In this document: one piece after another, positions 16,190 to 24,720 of the stretch
Position numbering within the stretch: position 1 is the first letter of the stretch
Layout of the letters: every line of letters begins with the position of its first letter
From: Niabella sp.
GTDB lineage: Bacteria; Bacteroidota; Bacteroidia; Chitinophagales; Chitinophagaceae
Assembly: GCF_030150205.1 (NCBI RefSeq)
Contig: NZ_JASLGT010000033.1
Coordinates: 1-64,000 of the forward strand
Direction: 5' to 3'
Length of the DNA: 64,000 nt
Notes under the pieces: model-generated
The model's database searches: none
Seen by the model: only the letters and a program-made list of their open reading frames with translations
Told to the model about the DNA's origin: nothing
Made by a program: the position numbers and the translations under genes

Positions 16190-17935
16190 GTGAAATTGAT
16201 ACCCCTATTGTGGTACCTTCTGATTAGTACAGCCTCTATTGCCCAGGGGCCGGATATTGCGCCTTATATAAAGGCCTGGAAAGTAGCTGATCGTACGCAA
16301 AGCTACCGTTCGCAGGTGTTTTTTGATTCATTGCTGATCCATAAAAACGACCCGGCATACAAAAAAAAATACCTGGGTCATATTGATCAATTGCGGCAAT
16401 ATATAAAAGCCCATCCTGACAGGCGACTGCAGGTGCGCCTGCTGATGTTTGAGATTATGGCGGCGCGGGAATATCATTATGAACAAAAATACTATACGGT
16501 TATTGACGAAGCTATAAAAATGGCATATCCCTTACAGGATGACCAGCTCAATGCCGAATTATACAGCATCCGTGCCGACCTGCCCCCTTCTGCGGAAACC
16601 CACCTGCTTTACAATTTAAAAGCCCTTGAAATACAGCGAAAGATCGGTTTTCAATATTTCCCTTATACCCAGAATCGCTTTTTTGGCGTAAGTTCATCGT
16701 TGTATGGACAGGGCGAATATGCAAAATCCATCACCTACGGCAGGGAATGCCTGAAGCTATGGGATATTGACACCACCCACCGGGATCCCCTGGTATACAT
16801 TTTCCAGTGCGACCTCCTTGGTGCCTCCTATAAAAAACTAAATCGGTACGATAGCGCCCGCTGGTATTATAACGAGATCCTGCAGACGTTGAAACCAGAT
16901 ACGCATCCTTATATAGTACTACTTTGGGAAGGCATTGCCAAAGGAAACATCGGTCAAACATATACAGCAGAAGGTCGCTACGCGGAGGCCCGGCCCTTGC
17001 TTTCAGCCTATCTGCAAAGCAGCATTGAGGCGAAGGATTCGCTGAATATAGCCATGGCACACAATGCCTTTGCGTTATTTTACTTTCGTCAGAAGCAGTA
17101 TGCACCGACACAGGCGGAAGCCCGGGCGGCCTGGAATATTGCCCTGCCTCAAAACCGATACCCCGAAATCATAGAAGCAGCCAGCCAGTTGAGCGCTGTT
17201 TACCGGCAAACCGGGCCAACCGACAGCGCCTTTTACTATTATGATATGTGGAACCGGTACAAGGAACTACAGCGTGAAGCCAATAAGAACAGTGCCTTTT
17301 CTGTTATCAAAGCCCAGATTGCCTTTGACAATCTGCAACATTCACTAACCCTCACACAAGCGGTTGCCAGCAGGGAAAAAAGTATACGCAATGCCGTGTT
17401 GGCGGGTATTGTGCTGCTTACCATTATCGTGCTCCTGTTGTATAACCGGAAACGGGCAAAGGAACAATACCGGCTGCGGGTGATGGCCCTGCGGCATGCC
17501 GCGGCTAAACGCGATATTGAAGAGGCGCGGGAACAAATCGACACATTTACACGCAATATTATTGAGAAAAACAATCTGATTGATTCCTTGCAACAGCAGC
17601 TGAATAGCCAGGAAACCGAGGCAGCCGTGCCGGAGCAGCTGCTTTCCTATTCCCTGCTAACAGAGGAAGACTGGGAAAAATTCAGGGACCAGTTCTCCAG
17701 GGCTTACCCCGCTTTTTTTGATAACCTGGCACGCCGGATGCAAAATCTTACCCCGGCCATGGAGCGGCTTGCTGCATTAATGTTCCTGAAACTGACCAAC
17801 TATCAGATTGCCAACACCCTCGGCATCAGCAAAGACAGTGTAGCCCGCAGCAAACGCCGGTTGCGCACCGGCCTCAACCTTACCAATGACCAGTTGCTGG
17901 AAGATGAAATTTCGGTGCTGGGTGTCCGTTCCTGA
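16190..17935 (+). CDS. TPR-containing membrane regulator with C-terminal LuxR-like HTH
   Basis: A 581-aa protein. It has a signal-like N-terminus (LIPLLWYLLISTASIAQ), a TPR array (about 60-385; GQTYTAEGRYAEARPLLSAY, AHNAFALFYFRQKQYAPTQ), one transmembrane helix (about 401-420), a coiled coil (about 430-485) and a C-terminal helix-turn-helix (LAALMFLKLTNYQIANTLGISKDSVARSKRRLR). This is the common Bacteroidota one-component design: a periplasmic TPR sensor wired to a cytoplasmic LuxR-type DNA-binding domain. The start is GTG at 16190. The phased TGTCCG repeats that begin inside its 3' end may be targets of this or another regulator (inference). Confidence 0.85.
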   Translation: MKLIPLLWYLLISTASIAQGPDIAPYIKAWKVADRTQSYRSQVFFDSLLIHKNDPAYKKKYLGHIDQLRQYIKAHPDRRLQVRLLMFEIMAAREYHYEQKYYTVIDEAIKMAYPLQDDQLNAELYSIRADLPPSAETHLLYNLKALEIQRKIGFQYFPYTQNRFFGVSSSLYGQGEYAKSITYGRECLKLWDIDTTHRDPLVYIFQCDLLGASYKKLNRYDSARWYYNEILQTLKPDTHPYIVLLWEGIAKGNIGQTYTAEGRYAEARPLLSAYLQSSIEAKDSLNIAMAHNAFALFYFRQKQYAPTQAEARAAWNIALPQNRYPEIIEAASQLSAVYRQTGPTDSAFYYYDMWNRYKELQREANKNSAFSVIKAQIAFDNLQHSLTLTQAVASREKSIRNAVLAGIVLLTIIVLLLYNRKRAKEQYRLRVMALRHAAAKRDIEEAREQIDTFTRNIIEKNNLIDSLQQQLNSQETEAAVPEQLLSYSLLTEEDWEKFRDQFSRAYPAFFDNLARRMQNLTPAMERLAALMFLKLTNYQIANTLGISKDSVARSKRRLRTGLNLTNDQLLEDEISVLGVRS

Positions 17936-17988
17936 GCTCATCCGTTCTGTCCGCTTTTTGTCCGCCACTAATCCGCCTCCATAATCCG
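17923..17988. promoter_or_regulatory. Phased TGTCCG repeat cluster A
   Basis: TGTCCG occurs at 17923-17928, 17948-17953 and 17959-17964, with the variant AATCCG at 17970-17975 and 17983-17988. Three of these (17948, 17959, 17970) are spaced exactly 11 bp, one helical turn. The cluster overlaps the end of the TPR regulator gene and lies 36-100 bp before the 37-aa ORF. Confidence 0.55.
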
Positions 17989-18023
17989 GAATTCCTGTAA
18001 TTTAGTAGCATCTTTATTTCTAT

Positions 18024-18137
18024 ATGAAACGCGGAAAGCATGTATATGTTACCCTCTTAATCATTCTTATAGCGCTTCTGCTGATATTGGCCGTCTGGGT
18101 CTATTTCGAGCGCAAAATCTACCCGTTCGATCCATAG
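18024..18137 (+). CDS. 37-aa single-pass membrane peptide
   Basis: The ATG at 18024 opens a 37-codon frame: a basic N-terminus (MKRGKHVY), one strongly hydrophobic helix (VTLLIILIALLLILAVWVYF) and a short charged tail ending KIYPFDP. The codon pattern and the positive-inside layout support a real small membrane protein. It lies directly after the TPR regulator and between two phased-repeat clusters, followed by a terminator. Function unknown; it may be a partner of the regulator or a membrane-stress peptide. Confidence 0.6.
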   Translation: MKRGKHVYVTLLIILIALLLILAVWVYFERKIYPFDP

Positions 18138-18176
18138 AAAACTTTAAGGGGTCGCAATCAATAAAACAAAATGCTT

Positions 18177-18204
18177 AAAGACAATCGCCGATACGATTGT
18201 CTTT
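18177..18204 (+). terminator. Strong hairpin terminator
   Basis: AAAGACAATCG, loop CCGATA, CGATTGTCTTT: an 11-bp perfect stem followed by TTC TTA. It ends the transcript of the regulator and/or the 37-aa peptide; the A-rich left side would also allow minus-strand use. Confidence 0.8.
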
Positions 18205-18254
18205 TCTTATGCCCCTAATCCAGCCAGCGGATCATATCACACCCCCGGAACCGC

Positions 18255-18310
18255 TGTCCGTACTTTGTCCGTGCCTTGTCCGGCTTTCGTCCTGCCCTGT
18301 TTTTGGTCCG
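18255..18310. promoter_or_regulatory. Phased TGTCCG repeat cluster B
   Basis: TGTCCG at 18255, 18266 and 18277 and CGTCCT at 18288 form a series with an exact 11-bp period; an off-phase GGTCCG follows at 18305-18310. The cluster lies 123-178 bp before the beta-helix gene, the right distance for an activator site. Confidence 0.62.
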
Positions 18311-18432
18311 GCTTTTTTCACAATGCACCTTTACAGCAGCAACAGTAGTCATCCCGCCGCCCCGGCGATGATAAACCAGAATTACCACACCTTAACAAAC
18401 AATAGTTCACTATTTATACAAACGTTCAACAA

Positions 18433-20343
18433 ATGAAAAAACGATACCTGCTTTCTTTTCTGTGCTGCGTCCTTTCCATATCCCTCCTGGAAGCCCAGGT
18501 ATTATTTGTAAATGCCGCCGCTACCGGGGCCAATAATGGAAGCTCGTGGGCCAATGCCTACAAAAGCCTCAGCCTTGCGTTAAAAACGGCACAAACCAAT
18601 CCATCTGTTACCGAGATATGGGTGGCCAAAGGCACTTACGCACCGGCAAGCACCAACAACCGCGATTCAAGTTTCTACATAAACCGGAACAACCTCAAAC
18701 TTTACGGGGGCTTCGCCGGCAGCGAAACCAACCCCGGGCAACGCAATACGGCTGTAAACAGCACCATATTAGATGGCAGGAACATTGCCTATCATACGAT
18801 GATCATTGAACTGGATACATTATCGGCCAATCCGCCGGCCATTGACAACACCACCCTCGTGGACGGGTTTACGTTTATTAACGGAAATGCCAACAAAGGA
18901 GGGGTTACCGGCAATTTTCATCCGCAATATGCCGGCGGTGCGCTTTTTATTTCCTGCAGCGGCGTATCTCAAAATATTACGCCGGCTATTCAGAACTGTA
19001 CTTTTAAAAACAATTATGCGTTCCAGGGAGGCGGTGCCATTGCATATTATGGCATCAGCACCGCCTCCAATGCATTCAAAATTTTCAATTGTATGTTCCA
19101 GGAAAACCGCGCAAGCTACGCCGGCGGCGGTTTAAGCATCATGCAGCTGGATGCCGCTTACTATGAAGTTCCGGGCGTTTATAATGTAGCCCTTTCCCAT
19201 TGTTCTTTTAAAGAAAATATCGTAGATAACGCATCGCAAAGCCAGGGTGCTGTCGGTGGGGGCGTTGATGCCCTTGGCGATGGGCAACTACGTATACTCA
19301 ATACCGTGTTTGCCAACAATACCATCAACAAAGCAGGTACCCAGGCCATTTATAAAGGATCTGCCATCAGCCTCCGTACCGGCAACAGCAAACCTGCACC
19401 GGCCCTTACACTGGTAAACAGCCTGGTTTATTATTTGGGCGCAGAAAATTTTCCGGTCTTATACAATGCCGCGGGAACGGTGCATACCATTAACAGCACG
19501 CTTTTTAATGCACAGGGAGCGGCTTTATACATGAACGCGAACACCAGCAATACAATCGAGAACAGTATTCTCTGGACAGGGACCGCCAACACCGATGTAA
19601 TGACGGCCGGCAATGGATCGCCCTCGGTCACATTCACTAATTCAATTTATACCGCCACTTACCCGCCATCCATTAACGTTACCGCCCAAAATGCGTCCAA
19701 CAGTGATCCGTTGTTCAACAACCCGGCCGCAGGCAACTTTACGTTGCAGCCCACAAGCCCTGCGATCAATGCAGGCGACAATGCTCTTTACAATAACAAT
19801 ACGTATGGCAATGCAGACCTTGCCGGCTACAACCGCATTGCAAACAGCATTATTGACATGGGCGCCTATGAGACGAACAGCACCGTATTGCCCGTTGCCT
19901 TTGGTACCCTTTCAGCTCTGATACACAACCAGGCATTACAGGTAACCTGGACCACCGAAATCGAAACCAATAACGATCATTTTGAGATAGAAGCATCGGC
20001 AGATGGGCTGCATTTTAAAAAAATAGCGACCATCGCATCCCGGGCTCCCGGCGGGAACAGCAGCAACGCATTGGATTATGAATATAGTACCAATGCTGCA
20101 GCAGCCATGTCGGTACTGGGTTTGATGGGCGTTTCTTTTTTATGCCTGCTGTTTTCCCCCGTTAAAAGAAGATGGGCCTGGACGCTGGCCGTATTGGCCG
20201 CAGGTCTTATTTTTTACAGCTGTACAAAAAAAGAAACAGTCGCCGTTGATACGTCCGGTGCAAAATTCTATATCCGAATAGCACAGGTAGATAAGGATGG
20301 CAAAAAAACCTATAGCAAAGTGGTACAGGTAAGCAAAGAATAA
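18433..20343 (+). CDS. Large exported beta-helix surface protein with split C-terminal domain
   Basis: A 636-aa protein with a signal peptide (LLSFLCCVLSISLLEAQ), then a right-handed beta-helix (about 25-475; VAKGTYAPAS, LYGGFAGSE, FKNNYAFQGGGAI, DPLFNNPAAGNFTLQPTSPAINAGDN), the 'choice-of-anchor Q' type. Residues about 480-554 begin a fibronectin-like domain (ALQVTWTTEIETNNDHFEIE). This is interrupted by two hydrophobic helices (about 559-574 and 582-594, joined by SPVKRRW) and a lipobox-like LIFYSCTKKE (Cys597). The fibronectin strands then resume (KFYIRIAQVDKDGKKTYSKV). Likely a surface adhesin or glycan-binding protein; the anchoring mode is unknown. Confidence 0.8.
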   Translation: MKKRYLLSFLCCVLSISLLEAQVLFVNAAATGANNGSSWANAYKSLSLALKTAQTNPSVTEIWVAKGTYAPASTNNRDSSFYINRNNLKLYGGFAGSETNPGQRNTAVNSTILDGRNIAYHTMIIELDTLSANPPAIDNTTLVDGFTFINGNANKGGVTGNFHPQYAGGALFISCSGVSQNITPAIQNCTFKNNYAFQGGGAIAYYGISTASNAFKIFNCMFQENRASYAGGGLSIMQLDAAYYEVPGVYNVALSHCSFKENIVDNASQSQGAVGGGVDALGDGQLRILNTVFANNTINKAGTQAIYKGSAISLRTGNSKPAPALTLVNSLVYYLGAENFPVLYNAAGTVHTINSTLFNAQGAALYMNANTSNTIENSILWTGTANTDVMTAGNGSPSVTFTNSIYTATYPPSINVTAQNASNSDPLFNNPAAGNFTLQPTSPAINAGDNALYNNNTYGNADLAGYNRIANSIIDMGAYETNSTVLPVAFGTLSALIHNQALQVTWTTEIETNNDHFEIEASADGLHFKKIATIASRAPGGNSSNALDYEYSTNAAAAMSVLGLMGVSFLCLLFSPVKRRWAWTLAVLAAGLIFYSCTKKETVAVDTSGAKFYIRIAQVDKDGKKTYSKVVQVSKE

Positions 20344-20494
20344 TCACCATGCAAAAAAAGATCATAGCACTTATTTACCAGGACTGATTACAGCGGCTGC
20401 TGCTTAAAAAACCAAACCGGCATTACGGTATCAGCATCTTTTTCGGATATATCTTATAAGGCCCTTGATTCTCTAAACTCAGAAATTTAAAACA

Positions 20495-21694
20495 ATGAAA
20501 AATCAATTCAAGCTGCTGCCGGCATTTGTTCTGCTGGGACTGGCACTCAACATTTCATCCTGTAAAAAAGGAGATACCGGACCTGCGGGTCCGGCAGGGC
20601 CATCCGGTGCCACCGGAGCTGCAGGAGCCACAGGTTTAATAGGCGCAACCGGTGCCGATGGTACAAAAATCTTTTATGGCAATTCCGCTCCCGCGTCAGG
20701 AACAGGTCAAACGGGCGATTTTTTCATCAATACGACAGCAGCGCAACTATATGGCCCCAAAACAACTACCGGCTGGGGTAGTCCCATAAATATGGTAGGT
20801 CCCGCAGGAGCAGCTGGTGCTACGGGCGCCACCGGTGCAACAGGAGCTAACGGCAGTAATGGAATCACAGGGGCTACGGGTACCACAGGTGTTACCGGAG
20901 CAACCGGAGTTACAGGTGCAACCGGCGCTACAGGAGCCACCGGTGCTACCGGCCTAGCGGGGGCAAACGGTACCAGAATTTTAAGCGGCTTCACCGCGCC
21001 GGATGCGGCTACCGGCACCAATGGCGATTATTACCTTTGGATTCCGCTCTACTACCTCTACGGCCCTAAAACAAATGACACCTGGGCCACATTTATAGAC
21101 CTCAAAGGCGAGAAAGGAAAACAAGGACCCACCGGCGCTACAGGTGCCACCGGAACAACCGGCGCAACGGGTGCCCAGGGGATTACTGGAGCTACGGGTG
21201 CCACCGGAACAACCGGAGCGGCCGGAATCACCGGCGCAACAGGAGCAACTGGGGCAACGGGATCAGCAGGTGCCCTGTCAAAAATATTTCTATCGTCGAG
21301 TATTAACTGGACAACTTATACAGCATTCGGTATCAACTACAATATTGCAGATTTAGCCATGCCCCAGTTAACAGCAGATATTAATGACAATGGTGCGGTA
21401 TTGGTGTATATGAGAAACGGGATCGCAAACGACAACTGGACAGCCCTTCCCTTTACTTATGTTAACGATAATGCGGGCAGCGGAGATGTACAGGTAACCC
21501 GTAATTACATTTTCTCCTACAGCACCGGAGCTGTAAGAGTTTACCGTAGTTTCTCCGATAATTCAACCTCGAATCCGGCTCCGACTAAGGATTTCAAAGT
21601 AGTACTGATACCCGGAACTGCAGTAATGGCCGCTAAAAACAAAGGCATCAATTTTAAAAACTATGAAGCTGTAAGAATGACGTTTAATTTATAA
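20495..21694 (+). CDS. Collagen-like triple-helix repeat lipoprotein
   Basis: A 399-aa protein with a lipoprotein signal (lipobox LNISSC then KKG) and three blocks of Gly-X-Y collagen repeats dominated by GAT (about 27-50, 100-155 and 212-262). The blocks are separated by two copies of a non-collagen module of about 45 residues with the pattern SAPASGTGQTGDFFINTTAAQLYGPK, second copy TAPDAATGTNGDYY...LYGPK. The C-terminal 130 residues form a globular beta-rich domain. Such proteins make rigid surface stalks; the globular end may trimerise or bind. The DNA repeats could promote length variation. It ends at a strong terminator. Confidence 0.88.
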   Translation: MKNQFKLLPAFVLLGLALNISSCKKGDTGPAGPAGPSGATGAAGATGLIGATGADGTKIFYGNSAPASGTGQTGDFFINTTAAQLYGPKTTTGWGSPINMVGPAGAAGATGATGATGANGSNGITGATGTTGVTGATGVTGATGATGATGATGLAGANGTRILSGFTAPDAATGTNGDYYLWIPLYYLYGPKTNDTWATFIDLKGEKGKQGPTGATGATGTTGATGAQGITGATGATGTTGAAGITGATGATGATGSAGALSKIFLSSSINWTTYTAFGINYNIADLAMPQLTADINDNGAVLVYMRNGIANDNWTALPFTYVNDNAGSGDVQVTRNYIFSYSTGAVRVYRSFSDNSTSNPAPTKDFKVVLIPGTAVMAAKNKGINFKNYEAVRMTFNL

Positions 21695-21723
21695 CAAACA
21701 ACGGCCTAAATTCCATACATTCT

Positions 21724-21778
21724 TCCTGCAGCAACGGGAGGAACCGGGGTAACTCCGGACTGTTGCTGCAGGATTTTT
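21724..21778 (+). terminator. Rho-independent terminator after the collagen-like gene
   Basis: TCCTGCAGCAAC (21724-21735) pairs perfectly with GTTGCTGCAGGA (21762-21773), with an inner partly paired loop, followed by five T. Confidence 0.9.
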
Positions 21779-21862
21779 ATGAATTATAAGCGTTCGCCCG
21801 CCGGCGTACACAACATCACACAAAAAATAGCAGCGGCCATCGGAAGGGAAATATATAAATCC

Positions 21863-21870
21863 TACTTTTG
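21863..21870 (+). promoter_or_regulatory. -7 box of the PaaK-like ligase gene
   Basis: TACTTTTG matches TAnnTTTG and ends only 5 nt before the ATG at 21876, so the mRNA would be leaderless or nearly so. Confidence 0.5.
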
Positions 21871-21875
21871 GCCCA

Positions 21876-23171
21876 ATGAACGAGTTACCATCCCTATCCT
21901 TTCAGCCGGCGGAGCAAATAAAAGCCTACCAGGAAAAAAAACTGGTAAACCTGGTACAATACCTCAAAGTGAATTCGCCATTTTATCAACAACTGTTCCA
22001 GGAAAACAATATCGATCCTGATTCGATCCGGCACATTGAAGACCTGGTGCGCATTCCGCCTACCGAAAAAGAGCATCTGCAACAGCACAATAAAGCATTC
22101 GTTTGCGTGCCCCAGCACCAGATCGTAGAATATATGGCCACATCCGGTACCATTGGTAGTCCGGTAACCATTGCCTTAACCGAGAACGACCTGCAACGCC
22201 TGGCCTATAATGAATACAGTTCCTTTGCCTGTGCCGATGGCAGCGCTTCGGATATTTACCAGCTCATGCTGACCCTGGACCGGCAGTTCATGGCAGGCAT
22301 TGCCTATTACCTGGGTATCCGCAAGCTGGGTGCCGGACAGGTGCGGGTAGGGCCCGGTGTACCATCCCTGCAATGGGAAGTGATTGAACGGCTGAAACCC
22401 AATGCCATCGTAGCCGTGCCTTCCTTTATTGTAAAACTGATCCAGTACGCAAAAGAAAACGGCATTGACCTCAACCGTTCTTCTGTAAAAAAGGCCATTT
22501 GCATTGGAGAAAATTTGCGGAAGGAAGACCTGAGCCTGAACATTCTCGGCAGCCGGATCACCGAAAACTGGGATATACAACTCTACTCTACCTACGCCTC
22601 CACCGAAATGCAAACGGCCTTTACCGAATGCACAGCGGGTAAAGGCGGTCACCAAAACCCCGAGCTGGTGATCCTGGAACTCATTGATGACCAGGGCAAC
22701 CCTGTGGCACCCGGGGAAATCGGTGAAGTAACTATTACCACACTGGGGGTAGAAGGTATGCCATTGCTGCGGTACAAGACCGGCGACCTTTGCCGTGCGT
22801 TTTATGAGCCCTGTTCCTGTGGCCGGCATACCACCCGGCTTTCACCGGTTATCGGCCGTAAAAAGCAAATGATCAAATTCAAAGGTACCACCCTGTTTGC
22901 GCCGGCCCTGTTTGAGATCATTCATAAGATCGATGCCATTAAAGAATATGTAGCGGAAGTATACAGCAACGAGATCGGAACTGATGAAGTGCTCCTGTAC
23001 ATCCTGCCCGCCAATACCTCCGAAGAAACGGATGGCAAAATCAAAACCTACCTGCAGGCCCGTTTGCGCGTGATGCCCCATATAAAATACCTCACCAGGG
23101 AAGAAATGCAGCAATTGCAGTTTCCTGAAGGCGCCCGTAAACCAGTAAAATTTATTGATAAAAGAGTGTAG
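21876..23171 (+). CDS. Phenylacetate-CoA ligase-like AMP-binding enzyme (PaaK family)
   Basis: A 431-aa cytoplasmic adenylate-forming enzyme of the PaaK group, which activates an aromatic acid as acyl-AMP and then acyl-CoA. Signatures are VEYMATSGTIGSPVTIALTE (P-loop-like, about 87-106), YSTYASTEMQTAF (about 237-249), YKTGDLCRAF (about 305) and GRKKQMIKFKGTTLFAPALFE (about 330-350). The length is normal. The start is set by a -7 box 5 nt upstream. With tyrosine ammonia-lyase and FabG 3-6 kb downstream, a role in activating coumarate-like starters for aryl polyene/flexirubin pigment is plausible but unproven; an ordinary phenylacetate role would normally bring other paa genes, which are absent. 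Confidence 0.85.
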   Translation: MNELPSLSFQPAEQIKAYQEKKLVNLVQYLKVNSPFYQQLFQENNIDPDSIRHIEDLVRIPPTEKEHLQQHNKAFVCVPQHQIVEYMATSGTIGSPVTIALTENDLQRLAYNEYSSFACADGSASDIYQLMLTLDRQFMAGIAYYLGIRKLGAGQVRVGPGVPSLQWEVIERLKPNAIVAVPSFIVKLIQYAKENGIDLNRSSVKKAICIGENLRKEDLSLNILGSRITENWDIQLYSTYASTEMQTAFTECTAGKGGHQNPELVILELIDDQGNPVAPGEIGEVTITTLGVEGMPLLRYKTGDLCRAFYEPCSCGRHTTRLSPVIGRKKQMIKFKGTTLFAPALFEIIHKIDAIKEYVAEVYSNEIGTDEVLLYILPANTSEETDGKIKTYLQARLRVMPHIKYLTREEMQQLQFPEGARKPVKFIDKRV

Positions 23172-23185
23172 TCCTGCTCTTTTTT

Positions 23186-23931
23186 AAAGCCGCAGATCCG
23201 CAAATTTGACAGCCCTTAATCGCACCCAGCCTATGCAAAGGCGCCGCTGGTACAATCAGCGAATCTGCGGCAACCATGCTTTCGGAAAAATCCCGAAGGG
23301 ATGCCATTATTATAACAAACAGCTTTCCCGGTAAAACAAAACCTGAAGGAGTGATATGCACATCAATCCTGTTTCGTCAAAAGCCGCAGATCCGCAGATT
23401 AGCAGCCTTTAATCATACTTCAACGTATGCAGAAAAAGCGCCGCTGCTACAATCAATGTATCTGCGGCAGCCGCAACTTTCGGAAAAATCCCGAAGGGAT
23501 GCCATTATTATAACAAACAGCTTCCCGGTAAGCCAAACCCTGAAGGGTGATATGCATATCATCTTGTTTCGTCAAAAGCCGCAGATTCGCAGATTAGCAG
23601 CACCATTAATCATACTCAACGTATGCAGAAAAAGCGCCCCTGCTACAATCAGCGAATCTGCGGCAACCATCGGAAAAATCCCAAAGGGATGTCATTATTA
23701 TAACAAACAGCTTCCCGGTAAGCCAAACCCTGAAGGGTGATATGCATATCATCTTGTTTCGTCAAAAGCCGCAGATTAGCAGCACTTTTAATCATACTCA
23801 ACGTATGCAGAAAAAGCGCCGCTGCTACAATCAGCGAATCTGCGGCAACCATGCTTTCAGAAAAATCCCAAAGGGATGCCATTATTATAACAAACAGCTT
23901 CCAGGTAAAGCAAAACCCTGAAAGGGTGATA
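23186..23931. repeat. Tandem array of 3.9 copies of a 190-195 bp unit with nested palindromes
   Basis: Units begin at AAAGCCGCAG near 23186, 23380, 23575 and 23765 (periods 194, 195 and 190). Each unit contains an outer inverted repeat (GCCGCAGATTCGC against GCGAATCTGCGGC, about 60 nt apart) and two tight hairpins, ATCCCGAAGGGAT and ACCCTGAAGGGT, joined by a constant stretch with CCATTATTATAACAAACAGC. Copies 2-4 differ by point changes and small indels. Reading frames crossing it are repeat artefacts. This is an intergenic repeat family, not CRISPR. Confidence 0.93.
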
Positions 23932-24156
23932 CCACCTGTAACACCAGCATTTCATCCCTGTTTGAATGTAGGATTAATTCCCCTTTTGCTGAAAAAAATC
24001 GGCACCACCCGGACCGGTTATAAAATGAATGCAGCTTCCATAGTTCGGGCAGGCACCGCAAACGTTTTATCACAGGCGCTTCTGTCTGTTTGCCTCACCG
24101 CAGTATTCTGCACTACCAGATCAGGCACCGTATTTGTTCCGGTATAAAAAAACATT

Positions 24157-24720
24157 ATGGATACCAACAAAAACGAACAGGACCTGCAGGATACGGAAAA
24201 AGACAAACAGGCATTACAACCAGACGAAGGAACACTGGATCTGCCCGAAGTAAAAGATATCCCCGGCCAGGAAAATATCCATCCCCCCGATCTGCGGGAA
24301 ATGGCCGATACTACGATTGCCTCCGATGATGAAGAGGGTGTGGGCATTTTTGATACTGACAGCGAACGCCTTATACGCGGGAATGCGCCGGAAGAAGAGG
24401 ACCCGGAGGCGGCCCAAGCTCCGGAACCCGCATTTGACGAACAGCCTGGTACTGAAACAACCGGCCTCAACGCCCCGGAAGACGAAATCACCAAAGAAGA
24501 GATCGAAGCCCTGGAACAAACAGGGTCTGAAGATGACCGGAACCTGCGCCATGCCCGCCCCGACAATAAAGACGATGAAGGCGATCCGCTAAACGAAACC
24601 GCAGAAAATTCAGGAGAAGACCTGGATGTTCCCGGCGAAGAGCTGGATGATGAAGATGAGGAAAAAGGCGAAGAAGACGAAGAAAACAACAGCTACAGCC
24701 TGAGTGATGATAACGAATAA
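24157..24720 (+). CDS. Highly acidic, probably disordered protein
   Basis: A 187-aa protein very rich in Asp, Glu, Pro and Gln and with no Cys or hydrophobic core: predicted intrinsically disordered and cytoplasmic. Features include LREMADTTIASDDEEGVGIF near residue 46, a repeated PGEELDDEDEE-type acidic tail, and an ENNSYSLSDD end. I recall similar acidic proteins of unknown function in Chitinophagaceae but know no function. The opposite strand gives a serine-rich frame that is only the mirror of this codon use. It sits between the tandem repeat and the GH20 gene. Confidence 0.7.
   Translation: MDTNKNEQDLQDTEKDKQALQPDEGTLDLPEVKDIPGQENIHPPDLREMADTTIASDDEEGVGIFDTDSERLIRGNAPEEEDPEAAQAPEPAFDEQPGTETTGLNAPEDEITKEEIEALEQTGSEDDRNLRHARPDNKDDEGDPLNETAENSGEDLDVPGEELDDEDEEKGEEDEENNSYSLSDDNE

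Noticed and set aside
20707..21021. Val/Ala/Pro-rich minus-strand frame of 104 aa
   Set aside because: It is the antisense of the collagen-like repeats.
23186..23931. Possible CRISPR array
   Set aside because: The period is 190-195 bp, the whole unit is conserved rather than having unique spacers, and no cas gene is near.
23276..24147. Frames of 77-154 aa across the tandem repeat
   Set aside because: They arise because the repeat period is close to a multiple of three in places; the apparent protein repeats have no start or family support.
24018..24689. Serine-rich 223-aa minus-strand frame
   Set aside because: It is the exact mirror of the acidic protein gene; GAA/GAT codons read backwards give TTC/ATC and Ser-type codons.
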